Origin: Candidatus Brocadia sinica JPN1
GTDB taxonomy: Bacteria; Planctomycetota; Brocadiia; Brocadiales; Brocadiaceae
Assembly: GCF_000949635.1 (NCBI RefSeq)
Contig: NZ_BAFN01000001.1
Location: 2,356,001 to 2,420,000, forward strand
DNA length: 64,000 nucleotides
Direction: 5' to 3'
A program made the translations under genes and the position numbers. Positions 1-8,577 of this stretch are shown here, piece after piece; position 1 is the first letter of the stretch, and the number at the start of each line of letters is the position of its first letter. A model generated the notes under the pieces. It searched no databases, had not been told where the DNA came from, and saw only the letters and a program-made list of their open reading frames with translations.

Positions 1-65
1 CTACAAGGGAAGATATTTCAGTTCCTGTTCAAGAACAGTTAGTAGTTGAACTGTGTTCTAAATAA
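1..65 (+). CDS. rpsD: 30S ribosomal protein S4, C-terminal end (partial)
   Basis: Only the last codons are in the window. Reading from base 3 gives REDISVPVQEQLVVELCSK and a TAA stop at 63-65. This matches the conserved S4 C-terminus, which ends in a Gln-Glu-x-Leu-x-Val-Glu-Leu-x-Ser-Lys pattern. S4 is a primary 16S rRNA binder of the small subunit and normally lies directly upstream of rpoA in the alpha operon, as here. The rest of the gene lies to the left of the window. Confidence 0.85.
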   Translation, partial: TREDISVPVQEQLVVELCSK

Positions 66-219
66 GTTATTTGGTCAGTTCAATTCATTCCACAACTGTA
101 ATACCAGCGAATGATTGTAAATAGCCTCACGATTTTTGTTTTTCTTATTAGATAATATTATTCACGACCAACATTAATTTATTTTAAAATCCCTTATTAA
201 CTGGATTAGGGGGAAAAAT

Positions 220-1236
220 ATGCGAATAAGGTGGAGAGGTCTTGAGCTTCCTGTCCGTGTGGATGTGGAAAAAGAGACTTTGACCGATAAATATGGCAAG
301 TTTATAGCTGCTCCTTTTGAGCGAGGTTTTGGGCATTCTATAGGTAATAGTTTACGTAGAATTTTACTTTCTTCGTTAGAGGGAAGTGCGGTTGTATCTG
401 TTAAAATAAATAGTGTAAGTCATGAATTTACTACTATTTCTGGTGTTGTTGAGGATGTGGCAGATATCATATTGAATATCAAAAATCTTGTTGTGAAGCT
501 ACACACTGACCAACCTAAGGTAATAAGAATTGACGCGAACAAAAAAGGGGAAGTAAAAGCAAAAGATATTATAACGGATGCCAGCGTGGAGGTCGTAAAT
601 GGAGATTTGCACATTGCCACGCTCTCGGAGGATATAAATTTTACTGTAGAAATGGAAGTGCGAAAAGGCCGGGGGTATGTTACGGCTGAGGAAAATGAGC
701 CAGATGAACAGGAATTTGGATTAATTCCCGTCGATTCTTTATTTTCTCCCGTAAGAAATGTTCGTTATACTATTGAAGAAACTCGTGTTGGAAGACGTAC
801 GAATTATGATAAGCTCGTTATGGAAATATTTACGAACAGTGTGGTTTCCCCTGAGATGGCCTTAGTTGAAGCAGCAAAAATTATGAGGAAACATCTAAAT
901 CCTTTTGTGCAGTATTTTGAGATAGGCCGTGAGTTGCAACAAGTAGAAAAGAGAATGGGAATAGAATCAGTTTCAGAGATATCCGAGGAAGAGCTCAATA
1001 AAAAACTAGGTATACCGATAACAGAGTTGGACTTATCAGTAAGGGCTTCCAATTGTCTTGAGACTTCAGGCATTGCTACGGTGGGAGATCTTGTAGCAAA
1101 GACGGAAGAACAACTGCTAAAGATAAAAAATTTTGGTAAAACCACATTAAAAGAAGTAAAGGCGAAATTGTCACAGTTAAACTTGTCGATAGGAATGCCT
1201 GTGGCAGTTAAACAAACGGAAGAAGGGAAAGGATAG
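220..1236 (+). CDS. rpoA: DNA-directed RNA polymerase subunit alpha
   Basis: Alpha subunit (338 aa) that nucleates core RNA polymerase assembly and contacts UP elements and activators. The N-terminal assembly domain (about residues 20-230) carries the classic ERGFGHSIGNSLRRILLSS segment. After a linker, the C-terminal DNA-binding domain (about 265-325) has the LDLSVRASNCLETSGIATVG helix-hairpin-helix region. The ATG follows a purine-rich AGGGGG site. It lies between rpsD and rplQ, the usual order of the alpha operon, with only 4 bases to rplQ, so the two are almost certainly co-transcribed. About 150 bases separate it from rpsD. Length is normal for the family. Confidence 0.98.
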   Translation: MRIRWRGLELPVRVDVEKETLTDKYGKFIAAPFERGFGHSIGNSLRRILLSSLEGSAVVSVKINSVSHEFTTISGVVEDVADIILNIKNLVVKLHTDQPKVIRIDANKKGEVKAKDIITDASVEVVNGDLHIATLSEDINFTVEMEVRKGRGYVTAEENEPDEQEFGLIPVDSLFSPVRNVRYTIEETRVGRRTNYDKLVMEIFTNSVVSPEMALVEAAKIMRKHLNPFVQYFEIGRELQQVEKRMGIESVSEISEEELNKKLGIPITELDLSVRASNCLETSGIATVGDLVAKTEEQLLKIKNFGKTTLKEVKAKLSQLNLSIGMPVAVKQTEEGKG

Positions 1237-1240
1237 TTCC

Positions 1241-1801
1241 ATGAGACACAGAATGAGAGGAAGACATTTATCAAGGACTGCCGCTCACAGAAAGGCATTA
1301 AGGCAGAATATTGTAAACAGCCTTTTTACCTATGGGAGAATTATTACAACACTTGAAAAGGCAAAAGAGACGAGATCGTTTGCTGAAAAGGTAATTACCA
1401 CTGCTAAAAAAGGCTTATTAAAAAAGAATGCTGATAAACCGGGTTATGTCCATTGTTATCGACAGGTCCTTGCGAAATTAAGAAATGTCGATGTCGCAAG
1501 GAAACTGTTTGGGGAAGGGCAGTGGCGGGAAACGGGTGGTCTTGCCCAGAGATATATGGACAGGAATGGCGGATATACAAGAATATTAAAACTATCAGGG
1601 ACTCGGTTAGGAGTTCTGTCGGGTGGTAGTGTCGGGAAAATACCGGAACTTGAATATAACATGGAAGGCAGAGATCGAAAATTACGGTTGCTGGGAAGAC
1701 GACTCAATGATAATGCATCCCGCGTAATCTTTGAGTTAGTCGAAGGTGCGGTTGAAACACAATCTGCTGAGGAAATTAAACCAGAAGTTACTACAGCCTA
1801 G
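1241..1801 (+). CDS. rplQ: 50S ribosomal protein L17
   Basis: Large-subunit protein near the exit tunnel. The N-terminus MRHRMRGRHLSRTAAHRKAL is the family signature, and GGYTRILKL marks the C-terminal part of the fold. At 186 aa it is much longer than typical L17 (about 120-130 aa). Roughly 30 residues are inserted between GGYTRILKL and the final strand region (DNASRVIFELVEG), followed by a charged tail. The ribosome-binding sequence (AAGGGAAAGGA) lies inside the end of rpoA. A strong intrinsic terminator follows at 1843-1879, so this is the last ribosomal gene of the operon. Confidence 0.97.
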   Translation: MRHRMRGRHLSRTAAHRKALRQNIVNSLFTYGRIITTLEKAKETRSFAEKVITTAKKGLLKKNADKPGYVHCYRQVLAKLRNVDVARKLFGEGQWRETGGLAQRYMDRNGGYTRILKLSGTRLGVLSGGSVGKIPELEYNMEGRDRKLRLLGRRLNDNASRVIFELVEGAVETQSAEEIKPEVTTA

Positions 1802-1842
1802 CTGGGGAATATAAGCGGGTTTTTTAACGGTGCCGTAATCTT

Positions 1843-1879
1843 ACCCTTCTGCTAAATGAATAGTAGAAGGGTTTTTTTA
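1843..1879 (+). terminator. Intrinsic terminator after rplQ
   Basis: An 11-bp stem with one G-T pair (ACCCTTCTGCT / AGTAGAAGGGT), a loop of about 8 bases and a run of seven T. It ends 5 bases before the ATG of the next gene, so the 3' arm of the hairpin (AGAAGGG) is also the only Shine-Dalgarno-like sequence in front of that gene. Confidence 0.85.
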
Positions 1880-1884
1880 TTAAA

Positions 1885-2472
1885 ATGGAAACTATTCTCA
1901 AGAAGCGTTTAGTGCTGGCTTCAAATTCGCCAAGACGGATTGCCTTGCTAAAAACGTTGGGACATCATTTTGATGTTATACCACACAATATAGAGGAATG
2001 CTTTCCCGACAATTTTTTGCCGGTGGAGTTAGTTCAGAATCTGGCCTTTTTAAAGGCATATAATGTTGCCAGAAGAGTGGATAATGCCATAATTATCAGT
2101 GCAGACACAATCGTGGTACAGAATAAAAATATATTAGGTAAACCAAAGGATACACAAGATGCCAGAAGGATCCTTTCCTTACTGAGTAATTCAGAACACG
2201 ATATTCTTTCAGGGGTATGTATTATCGATATGCCTTCAGAAAAGAAACTATTGCGGATCGGTCAGACACATATTAAAATGAAGTACATCAGTGAAAAGGA
2301 AATTGAGATGTATGTTAGATCCGGTGAACCTATGGATAAGGCTGGCGCATACGCTGTGCAAGGGGAAGGAAAAAAATTTATTGAAAAAATAGAAGGTAGC
2401 TATTCAAACGCAATTGGTTTGCCTTTGAAAATAGTGCATGAAATGCTAAACAATTTTATAGGTACAAAATAA
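1885..2472 (+). CDS. maf: Maf-family nucleotide pyrophosphatase
   Basis: Maf/Ham1-like nucleoside triphosphate pyrophosphatase, a cytoplasmic house-cleaning enzyme that hydrolyses non-canonical or modified dTTP/UTP/CTP-type nucleotides to the monophosphate. Visible family motifs are LASNSPRR near the N-terminus, ISADTIV in the middle, GKPKD, and DKAGAYAVQGEG followed by IEGSYSNAIGLPL near the end. The 195 aa length is typical. The start sits immediately after the rplQ terminator with no other obvious ribosome-binding site. A phosphatase gene follows after 5 bases, so the two probably share a transcript. Confidence 0.93.
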   Translation: METILKKRLVLASNSPRRIALLKTLGHHFDVIPHNIEECFPDNFLPVELVQNLAFLKAYNVARRVDNAIIISADTIVVQNKNILGKPKDTQDARRILSLLSNSEHDILSGVCIIDMPSEKKLLRIGQTHIKMKYISEKEIEMYVRSGEPMDKAGAYAVQGEGKKFIEKIEGSYSNAIGLPLKIVHEMLNNFIGTK

Positions 2473-2477
2473 TTCTA

Positions 2478-2939
2478 ATGCCAAGAAACTTTAGTTGGGT
2501 TATACAAGATGAAATTGCCGGTATGGCGAGACCTTTGTCAATCGTAGCAGACCTTGAATTTCTCAAGGATAATGGGATTGAGGCAATAGTTTCTCTAACG
2601 GAATTACCACTTCCTAAAACTTTAATAGAAGAATTTGGGTTTGAATACAAACATATTCCCATTGCAGATCTTACATCACCGACTCAGGAACAAATCGAGG
2701 AATTTGTCACTTTTGTAAATGGCCTTATATTCTCCAAAAAAAGAATCGTTGTTCATTGTGATGCTGGAATTGGCAGAACTGGAACTATGCTAGCCTGCTA
2801 TCTTGTAAGCAAAGGTTACAATGCAAAAAAGGCTATTGCGGAAGTGCGCAAAAGGAGGCCAGGTTCCATTGAAACAATGGAACAGGAAGATACGATAATA
2901 AAATATGAAGAAAGACTCTTAAAGAAACGCAAGGACTAA
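2478..2939 (+). CDS. Dual-specificity / tyrosine phosphatase-like protein
   Basis: Cytoplasmic cysteine-based phosphatase of 153 aa. The catalytic P-loop HCDAGIGRTG (Cys-x5-Arg-Thr) lies about two-thirds along, and a general-acid Asp probably comes from the PIADLTSPTQEQ segment just upstream. The substrate cannot be told from sequence. Protein phosphotyrosine/serine and small phosphorylated metabolites are both known for the superfamily. It follows maf by 5 bases on the same strand and is probably translationally coupled. The gene ends facing the next gene, which is on the opposite strand. Confidence 0.88.
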   Translation: MPRNFSWVIQDEIAGMARPLSIVADLEFLKDNGIEAIVSLTELPLPKTLIEEFGFEYKHIPIADLTSPTQEQIEEFVTFVNGLIFSKKRIVVHCDAGIGRTGTMLACYLVSKGYNAKKAIAEVRKRRPGSIETMEQEDTIIKYEERLLKKRKD

Positions 2940-2992
2940 TCCTACATTATTTCCTAAGCTAAAAAAGGGTAGTGACGATTATCCGGTTGTAG

Positions 2993-3793
2993 CTATGCTG
3001 TGTTATGCGTTTTGGTAAAATGTTCACTGGCAATGATGGCCGCTCCTAATGCTGTGGTGATTTGTGGGTCTGAAGGGACATGTAAATCTACATTCAATTC
3101 TTGTTCCAACGCACTCTTTAGTCCTTTATTAAATGCAGGGCCCCCATCAAAGAAGACCGCTTCTTTAATGCCAATTTTTTTGACCATAGAACCTACCCGC
3201 TTGGCAATAGACTTATGGATGCCGGCAATAATATCTTCCACCATTCTCCCTTGGGATAATAATGAAATGACCTCGGATTCACCAAAGACTGTGCACAAAC
3301 TATTTATATGGGGTATATCTTCTGCCTTTTCGGACAGTATGCCCAGTTCGTCCAATTCCACCTCAAGGATGCGGCTCATAACCTCTAAGAATCGCCCCGT
3401 TCCGGCTGCGCATTTGTCGTTCATCGCAAAATCTGTCATTATACCATTATCATCCAGGGAGATTACTTTGCAGTCCTGTCCACCAATGTTGATAAGGGTT
3501 CTTACGTTTACTTTATCGCGCATAAGCCATTTAGCGGCCTTAGCATTAGCCGTTATCTCTGTGATAATTTCATCTGCGGGGATTATTCTGCGACCATAAC
3601 CAGTAGCTACGGTGTATTGAATTTCATCCTCTCTGAGATTGTAATCTTCAAGCATCTCAGTGAACAATAGTTTTACTGTTCTTTTGCAATTTGTTCCTGT
3701 GGAGGAAGTTTTTGAACCGATGATTGTATGCCCGCGCATTATTACGACCTTTGTAGTCGTTGAGCCGATGTCAATTCCTGCAACCGTTTTCAT
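2993..3793 (-). CDS. 2-hydroxyacyl-CoA dehydratase / benzoyl-CoA reductase activator ATPase (BadF/HgdC type)
   Basis: ATP-dependent one-electron activase of the ASKHA fold. Homologues transfer an electron to a (R)-2-hydroxyacyl-CoA dehydratase or benzoyl-CoA reductase. The phosphate-binding GIDIGSTTTK motif opens the protein. Two conserved cysteines, in NDKCAAGTGRFLE and NSLCTVFGESEV, match the ligands of the single [4Fe-4S] cluster bridging the homodimer. I start at the ATG giving MKTVAGIDIG, about 266 aa, rather than 12 codons upstream. The dehydratase-like partner is not adjacent; a candidate lies at 56265-57344. Substrate unknown. Confidence 0.9.
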   Translation of the reverse strand: MKTVAGIDIGSTTTKVVIMRGHTIIGSKTSSTGTNCKRTVKLLFTEMLEDYNLREDEIQYTVATGYGRRIIPADEIITEITANAKAAKWLMRDKVNVRTLINIGGQDCKVISLDDNGIMTDFAMNDKCAAGTGRFLEVMSRILEVELDELGILSEKAEDIPHINSLCTVFGESEVISLLSQGRMVEDIIAGIHKSIAKRVGSMVKKIGIKEAVFFDGGPAFNKGLKSALEQELNVDLHVPSDPQITTALGAAIIASEHFTKTHNTA

Positions 3794-3921
3794 ATTCCCA
3801 ATATTAACCGCTATAGACATGCAAGGCAAGGCAATATTAAGTGATATTATTTAGGCGATTGTATGATACATAGATATGTACAACGAATTATTTTAAACGA
3901 CCTATAGAGAAGGAGCCAGGT

Positions 3922-4335
3922 ATGCTACCTGTAAAACCAGAAATCATATCGTTCCTTATTGCAGACATGGTTATTCAGGAAAAGGGGACAAACAAATGGA
4001 GTGCAATAGGAATATTCGATAGAATTCGAGCCGCAAACTTTCCATACATACATCCCTGTCTTGCCCTGTATATCCGCCTGGCAGATGCGGAAGGAGATTA
4101 CGATATTCGCGTTGAATTTTGTGACGATAGCGACCGTATATTTGCTGTTTTTGAAGGAATAACCCTGTCGATTCTTTCCCGGTTGCATCATCCGGATCTG
4201 GGAATCAGGGCAGGAAATCTGCTTATTCCAAAATCAGGAAAATATTATTTTAAACTGTATTTTAATGGGGTATTTGCTAAAGGGTTTCAACTGGATGTAG
4301 ACGAAATACCATCACTAAGGCAAAGAAGTGAATAG
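3922..4335 (+). CDS. DUF6941-like conserved protein
   Basis: A 137-aa cytoplasmic protein without signal or membrane segments. The pattern of a short start (ISFLIADMVIQE), a GIFDRIRAANFPYIHP block and a later KYYFKLYFNGVF strand resembles the DUF6941 family, which is frequent in Planctomycetota. I recognise this from memory and cannot confirm it. A clear ribosome-binding site (AGAAGGAGCC) precedes the ATG. It stands alone, divergent from the activase gene and convergent with the reductase gene. No function is known. Confidence 0.7.
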   Translation: MLPVKPEIISFLIADMVIQEKGTNKWSAIGIFDRIRAANFPYIHPCLALYIRLADAEGDYDIRVEFCDDSDRIFAVFEGITLSILSRLHHPDLGIRAGNLLIPKSGKYYFKLYFNGVFAKGFQLDVDEIPSLRQRSE

Positions 4336-4455
4336 GTTGTATGGATAACGGAATATGACGTTAATCCGGTGTCATCCTTTTCAACAAGTATTTTTGTGTC
4401 CTTTTCTTTGTACGAATTATTGTATGTTTTCCATAATAAGTTCAATTGAATACCA

Positions 4456-5508
4456 TTACAACGGCATGAGATTTCTTCCGGCTATTTTTGCGCCTAACTT
4501 CCACGATACCGTGGTTTGCCTTCTTTCCAGCTTTGTTAAATCAGTATACGTCGCAAGTGCATTCATTCCTGATTTTATGCTCTTACTTACCGCTTCTGCG
4601 GCGAAAAGTCCCGTTGATAATGCGCATGAGATACCTTCGCCGAAGGCATTCAGGAATCCTCCCGCTTCTCCAACCAGAAGCACATTACCCTTTCCCAGAT
4701 AAAATCTTCCTGTTGTACACATGTCATTGCCCAGGCAGCCTGCTTTTCTCACCATGTTTTTGAGTTTTAAGCCAAATCTTTTTTCTAACATCTCGGTATA
4801 TTTGCTAAGATAGGGATACATCTTAACGCCTCTTTTTACGGCAGTGCCAAAGATTTGCAGCCCGTCCTTTACATTAAACCATGAATACACGTCGCCATAT
4901 TGTGCATCCAGGAATCCATGGTAGAAACAGGGGTCTAAATCTGAATTGCCTTCATAATAATTCTGATACGCAACAAACCATTTTACACCTTTTTCAAATT
5001 CGGGATCAAGCGCTGCCCTGATTATCGATCTACTGCCTTCGGCGCTTATCAGGTATCGGCATGTGATAAGCTTCGTTTTGCCATGTGAGGTATTATAACA
5101 TTCTGCAGTTATGTGATTCCCTGAGTCCTGAAATCCTTTCAGACAATAGCAATCCCACACTTCTGCCCCGGAATTGTTTATAAGCCAATAATCATATTCA
5201 GAGCGCCATACGTTGGGTGCGCCGCTGCCATCCTTGCTGAATGGCCAATCAGTATACTGCTCATCATGAGACCAGAATCTTACCCCCTTTAAAAAATTTG
5301 GGGCAACATATGCTGGGTTAGGAATTTTTCCAAAATATTTTTCTGTAATATCCTGCGATTTTTTGAAGATAATACCGGAACACATCTTGTATCGGGGGAG
5401 TTTCTTTTTTTCTATGACAAGGACTTTTAACCCTTCGTTCACGAGCCCTTTGGCTGCTGCTGCGCCTGAAGGCCCAGCTCCTGCTATAACAACATCGTAT
5501 TCCACCAT
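4456..5508 (-). CDS. FAD-dependent oxidoreductase, geranylgeranyl-reductase family
   Basis: Flavoprotein of 350 aa. The N-terminal Rossmann motif VIAGAGPSGAAAA and the acidic end of the second strand (VIEKKKLPRYKMCSG) bind FAD. A second FAD motif, LLVGEAGGFLNAFGEGI, lies near residue 285. This layout fits the geranylgeranyl reductase/halogenase-like family that reduces isoprenoid or other double bonds, but the substrate is open. A GAGGAG site precedes the ATG. It lies 33 bases downstream of the diguanylate cyclase gene on the same strand and may be the last gene of a three-gene unit. Confidence 0.8.
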   Translation of the reverse strand: MVEYDVVIAGAGPSGAAAAKGLVNEGLKVLVIEKKKLPRYKMCSGIIFKKSQDITEKYFGKIPNPAYVAPNFLKGVRFWSHDEQYTDWPFSKDGSGAPNVWRSEYDYWLINNSGAEVWDCYCLKGFQDSGNHITAECYNTSHGKTKLITCRYLISAEGSRSIIRAALDPEFEKGVKWFVAYQNYYEGNSDLDPCFYHGFLDAQYGDVYSWFNVKDGLQIFGTAVKRGVKMYPYLSKYTEMLEKRFGLKLKNMVRKAGCLGNDMCTTGRFYLGKGNVLLVGEAGGFLNAFGEGISCALSTGLFAAEAVSKSIKSGMNALATYTDLTKLERRQTTVSWKLGAKIAGRNLMPL

Positions 5509-5541
5509 CTGTGAAACTCCTCAAATCAGATAAATTTCATA

Positions 5542-7524
5542 TTAGATACGGATATTCAAATTAGGATTATAGAATTGAAAGGTGTTTTTGCCCTGCCCCT
5601 TCGCCAGATACATGGCAATATCAGCCTGTTTGATAAGACTGTCTTTGGTGTCTGCATCCAGGGGATAGATGCTAATGCCTATGCTTGCAGTGGTAGAGAG
5701 TTTGTGACTGCCCAGGAAAAAAGGTTGCTGTAATACATGAATAATTTTGCTTGCTACCGGAGCGGCATTGAGCGCATCGGCAAGATCGGGAAGGATCAGC
5801 ATAAATTCATCGCCACCCATGCGTGCAAGCGTGTCACCTTTACGGATACACCGGCTTAGTCGCTCGGCAGCAGCCTTAAGCAGCAAATCACCCACTTGAT
5901 GTCCGAGAGAGTCATTAATGGTTTTGAAACTATCCAGGTCAAGAATCATAATAGCCACAATGCCATTGGTGCGCCTTGCCTGAGTTATCGTCATTTGCAG
6001 GCGGTCTTGCAACAGATTGCGGTTTGGAAGGTTTGTAAGGGCATCATAATAGGCAAGGTGATTAATAAGAGTCTCTGTTTGCCTCCGTGCCAGGGCTCCT
6101 CCTATTATTCCCGACGTGATACGGAGCAGGGAAATATCCCTTTCCTCAGTTGATAAGACATTATCCAACCGAACAAATCCCAGCAATTTCTCCTCGATAT
6201 ACAAGGGAAGAGACAGGACTGATTGAACACCTTGCCTTTTCAGAGACTCCTTTTCAGGAGCAGCCTCCGGTGGCATTTGAGAAACATCAGGAATATAAAT
6301 TACGTTATTGGCGTGCAAGTTTTTCATCCACCAGGGAAATAGTGCAGTTTGAAAATGCTTGATTTCAGACATGACGCCCACTTCACGCCATTCATGGGTA
6401 TTATCCATTATCCCACCATTATCGCAGAACTGAAACAGTTGGACTCTGCATGCCCCGCTTAGTCGCCCAATATCAGCCAACGATGCGGTAATTGCGTTAT
6501 CAAAGTCTGTGAACTTAACGAATCTGGCGGAAATATTCGACAGGATTTGTTCCTTATCTATTCTTCTCCTGAGCGCTTCCTCCGTCCGTTTCCGTTCGGT
6601 AATGTCCTGAACCGTTCCGTTCATCCCGATTGCCTTGCCCGTATCGTCAAAAACAACTTCAGCCTGTGCATGGACAATCCGTTCTGTGCCTTCCGGTAAG
6701 ACGATGCGGTAGTCAATGTTGCACGGTATTTTTTCATGTAAGGTTTTGTTCACGGATTCTTTTACGCATTCCCTGTCATCAGGGTGAACGGAGTTCAGAA
6801 ACGCTTCATAGGTAGCGCCGAATTCCCGTGGAGCGAGACCAAATATTCGGTAGACTTCATCAGACCATCGCACCTTATTTATTACGATATCCCATTCCCA
6901 ATTTCCCAAATGGGCAATTCGTTGCGCATTGGCGAGGCTTGCTTCGCTTTTTCTGAGGGACTCTTCCACACGCTTGCGGTCCGTGACATCCAGAATTATA
7001 CCAATCAAACCAACAAGCGCTCCTTTCAGATCATAAAAAACCGCTTTGTGAAAAACGACATCACGTGTAGAACCGTTGCTGGGCTTCACGTGAGCTTCAT
7101 AAACCTGACTATCCTTGCTCTGAAACAATGCCTTATCCGCTTCATAATAGTAGGCGGCGAGTTCTTCCGGCGCAACATCAAAGACTGTTTTACCAATAAT
7201 TTCTTCCTTCTTCATGCCTAAAAAATCTTCAAATGCCTTATTGCAGCCTGTATATTTTCCATCTGTGTTCTTGTAAAATACCGGCGCTGGAATCGAATCC
7301 AAGAGGGTTTGCAAAAACTGTTCGCTGGCCTTTATTGCTTTTTCAGCTTTTTTGCGCTCTGATATTTCTCCATACAATTTATCCGTTTGTTGAAGCATAG
7401 TTTTTTCGTATACATCGAGCAACTGTTCCAAGGCTGCTATTTGAGACTTAAGGGATTGATTTTCTGTATTTTCAGCACTATTTCCCATACGGACAATCTC
7501 TTTCCATTCAAGTGAATACCGCAT
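5542..7524 (-). CDS. PAS-PAS-GAF diguanylate cyclase
   Basis: Soluble sensor enzyme making cyclic di-GMP from two GTP. Order: N-terminal coiled coil (about 20-65), PAS (66-185, ending DVTDRKR), PAS (195-315, ending DITERKR), GAF (330-480) and GGDEF (490-655). The active site reads RMGGDEF (G570-F574). The product-inhibition site RxxD (R561-D564) sits exactly five residues upstream, so feedback inhibition is expected. There is no EAL domain. The start at 7524 overlaps the upstream sensor gene by 17 bases. An alternative ATG at 7488 (MGNSAEN) would remove the overlap. Probably co-transcribed with the genes on both sides. Confidence 0.93.
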   Translation of the reverse strand: MRYSLEWKEIVRMGNSAENTENQSLKSQIAALEQLLDVYEKTMLQQTDKLYGEISERKKAEKAIKASEQFLQTLLDSIPAPVFYKNTDGKYTGCNKAFEDFLGMKKEEIIGKTVFDVAPEELAAYYYEADKALFQSKDSQVYEAHVKPSNGSTRDVVFHKAVFYDLKGALVGLIGIILDVTDRKRVEESLRKSEASLANAQRIAHLGNWEWDIVINKVRWSDEVYRIFGLAPREFGATYEAFLNSVHPDDRECVKESVNKTLHEKIPCNIDYRIVLPEGTERIVHAQAEVVFDDTGKAIGMNGTVQDITERKRTEEALRRRIDKEQILSNISARFVKFTDFDNAITASLADIGRLSGACRVQLFQFCDNGGIMDNTHEWREVGVMSEIKHFQTALFPWWMKNLHANNVIYIPDVSQMPPEAAPEKESLKRQGVQSVLSLPLYIEEKLLGFVRLDNVLSTEERDISLLRITSGIIGGALARRQTETLINHLAYYDALTNLPNRNLLQDRLQMTITQARRTNGIVAIMILDLDSFKTINDSLGHQVGDLLLKAAAERLSRCIRKGDTLARMGGDEFMLILPDLADALNAAPVASKIIHVLQQPFFLGSHKLSTTASIGISIYPLDADTKDSLIKQADIAMYLAKGQGKNTFQFYNPNLNIRI

Positions 7525-8272
7525 TTGTAAATGGCAATACTGCCACCTTTACACATAATGACAGGGTCTTGAAAAAATCAGCAACCTCTTTCGAAACCGG
7601 AACCTTAAAAAACATAATAACTGCAAAAATATCTTCCGATGGGAGCGTTCCACCAAACCCTAAAACCGATTTTATCCCATAGGGGATGATAAATTCTTTC
7701 TGAGCAGGGATATAGGGACTATTTGGGGCATCAGGTACATAAAAGACATTGTAGGTGCTCTGTTCGCTATCTAACAGGAGTTTTAGGTCTGGTTTGATTA
7801 CCATGTTTATACTTAATCCCAATTGAAGAATCAGATTCCGGATCATTGGGATCTGATAAACCGCCTGTTTACCTGGCAGGGGAATTGCCTTGTGCCCCTT
7901 TGAGGTTTTTCTTGAGTTCCACTCCGGATTTTCCCCAACAGTAGCCAGGAGGGTTAAACACTTTGTCTCCGGTAAAAAAGAGTCGTTCTTTAATAAACCC
8001 CAGGAAAAAATCCGAAGTTCATCATCGAGCTCTTCATAGGGATGGGTTTTGAAAAAGCGAACCAAAGAACATACCTGATTGCCACTTTCCCCATCGATCA
8101 GGTTGTCGTACAAATGGTGAACAATTCTGTTGGCTGTTTCTTCCATGCTTTTGGCGCCTTTTCCTATATTGCGCAGGATTTTCCCGAATTCAGTCATATC
8201 ACGAATAGTAAAATTTACTAAGTCATAGGTCGTAGACTTTTCTTCTTGAGTATTCATACTTTTCTCACCCAT
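7508..8272 (-). CDS. GAF-like sensory protein upstream of diguanylate cyclase
   Basis: A 254-aa cytoplasmic protein without catalytic motifs. The stretch around GKGAKSMEETANRIVHHLYDN followed by CSLVRFFKTHPYEEL resembles an input domain often found at the N-terminus of bacterial histidine kinases and cyclases, and the C-terminal half (FIIPYGIKSVLGFGG... FKVPVS) is GAF-like. It overlaps the PAS-PAS-GAF-GGDEF gene by 17 bases, so the two probably act together. One reading is that it is a detached input module for the cyclase. The ligand is unknown. The start (MGEKSMNTQ) could also be the second Met, four codons later. Confidence 0.7.
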   Translation of the reverse strand: MGEKSMNTQEEKSTTYDLVNFTIRDMTEFGKILRNIGKGAKSMEETANRIVHHLYDNLIDGESGNQVCSLVRFFKTHPYEELDDELRIFSWGLLKNDSFLPETKCLTLLATVGENPEWNSRKTSKGHKAIPLPGKQAVYQIPMIRNLILQLGLSINMVIKPDLKLLLDSEQSTYNVFYVPDAPNSPYIPAQKEFIIPYGIKSVLGFGGTLPSEDIFAVIMFFKVPVSKEVADFFKTLSLCVKVAVLPFTNAVFT

Positions 8273-8577
8273 GCATCATAACAATTTAGTTTTTTGAAAA
8301 AAAATATCACTACATTGTATCAGTGTAGAAGCAATTTTCAAAAAAATTAAACTAATACAAGACATCCTAGCAAACAAAATACCCCTTAATTTGGCGTTTC
8401 CTTTAAAGAGTAAAGCAATGGTGAAAGCTAATTTATCTATTTTACAAAGGATATATAATTGATAATTTCGCTTAAACTTACAAAAATGTCCACTTCAGAG
8501 AATTTAGGCGTTATTTTTGCGCAAATGTTTGCCACATAATAGGAAATTATGCCTTATTGTGTAAGTTTTAAACAATT
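8273..8577. other. Intergenic region between divergent signalling and synthase genes
   Basis: No gene is supported here. The region must hold promoters for the leftward sensor operon and the rightward polysaccharide locus. An inverted repeat pairs 8290-8300 with 8335-8345 (TTTTTGAAAA / TTTTCAAAAA), with a smaller pair inside it (CTACA 8310-8314 / TGTAG 8324-8328). It could be an operator or a leader hairpin of the leftward genes. A short ATG reading frame at 8549 stops after 15 codons and is out of frame with the synthase. Confidence 0.5.

Noticed and set aside
804-1298. Long minus-strand open frames opposite rpoA and rplQ
   Set aside because: They lie antisense to clear ribosomal-operon genes and show no family features; treated as shadows.
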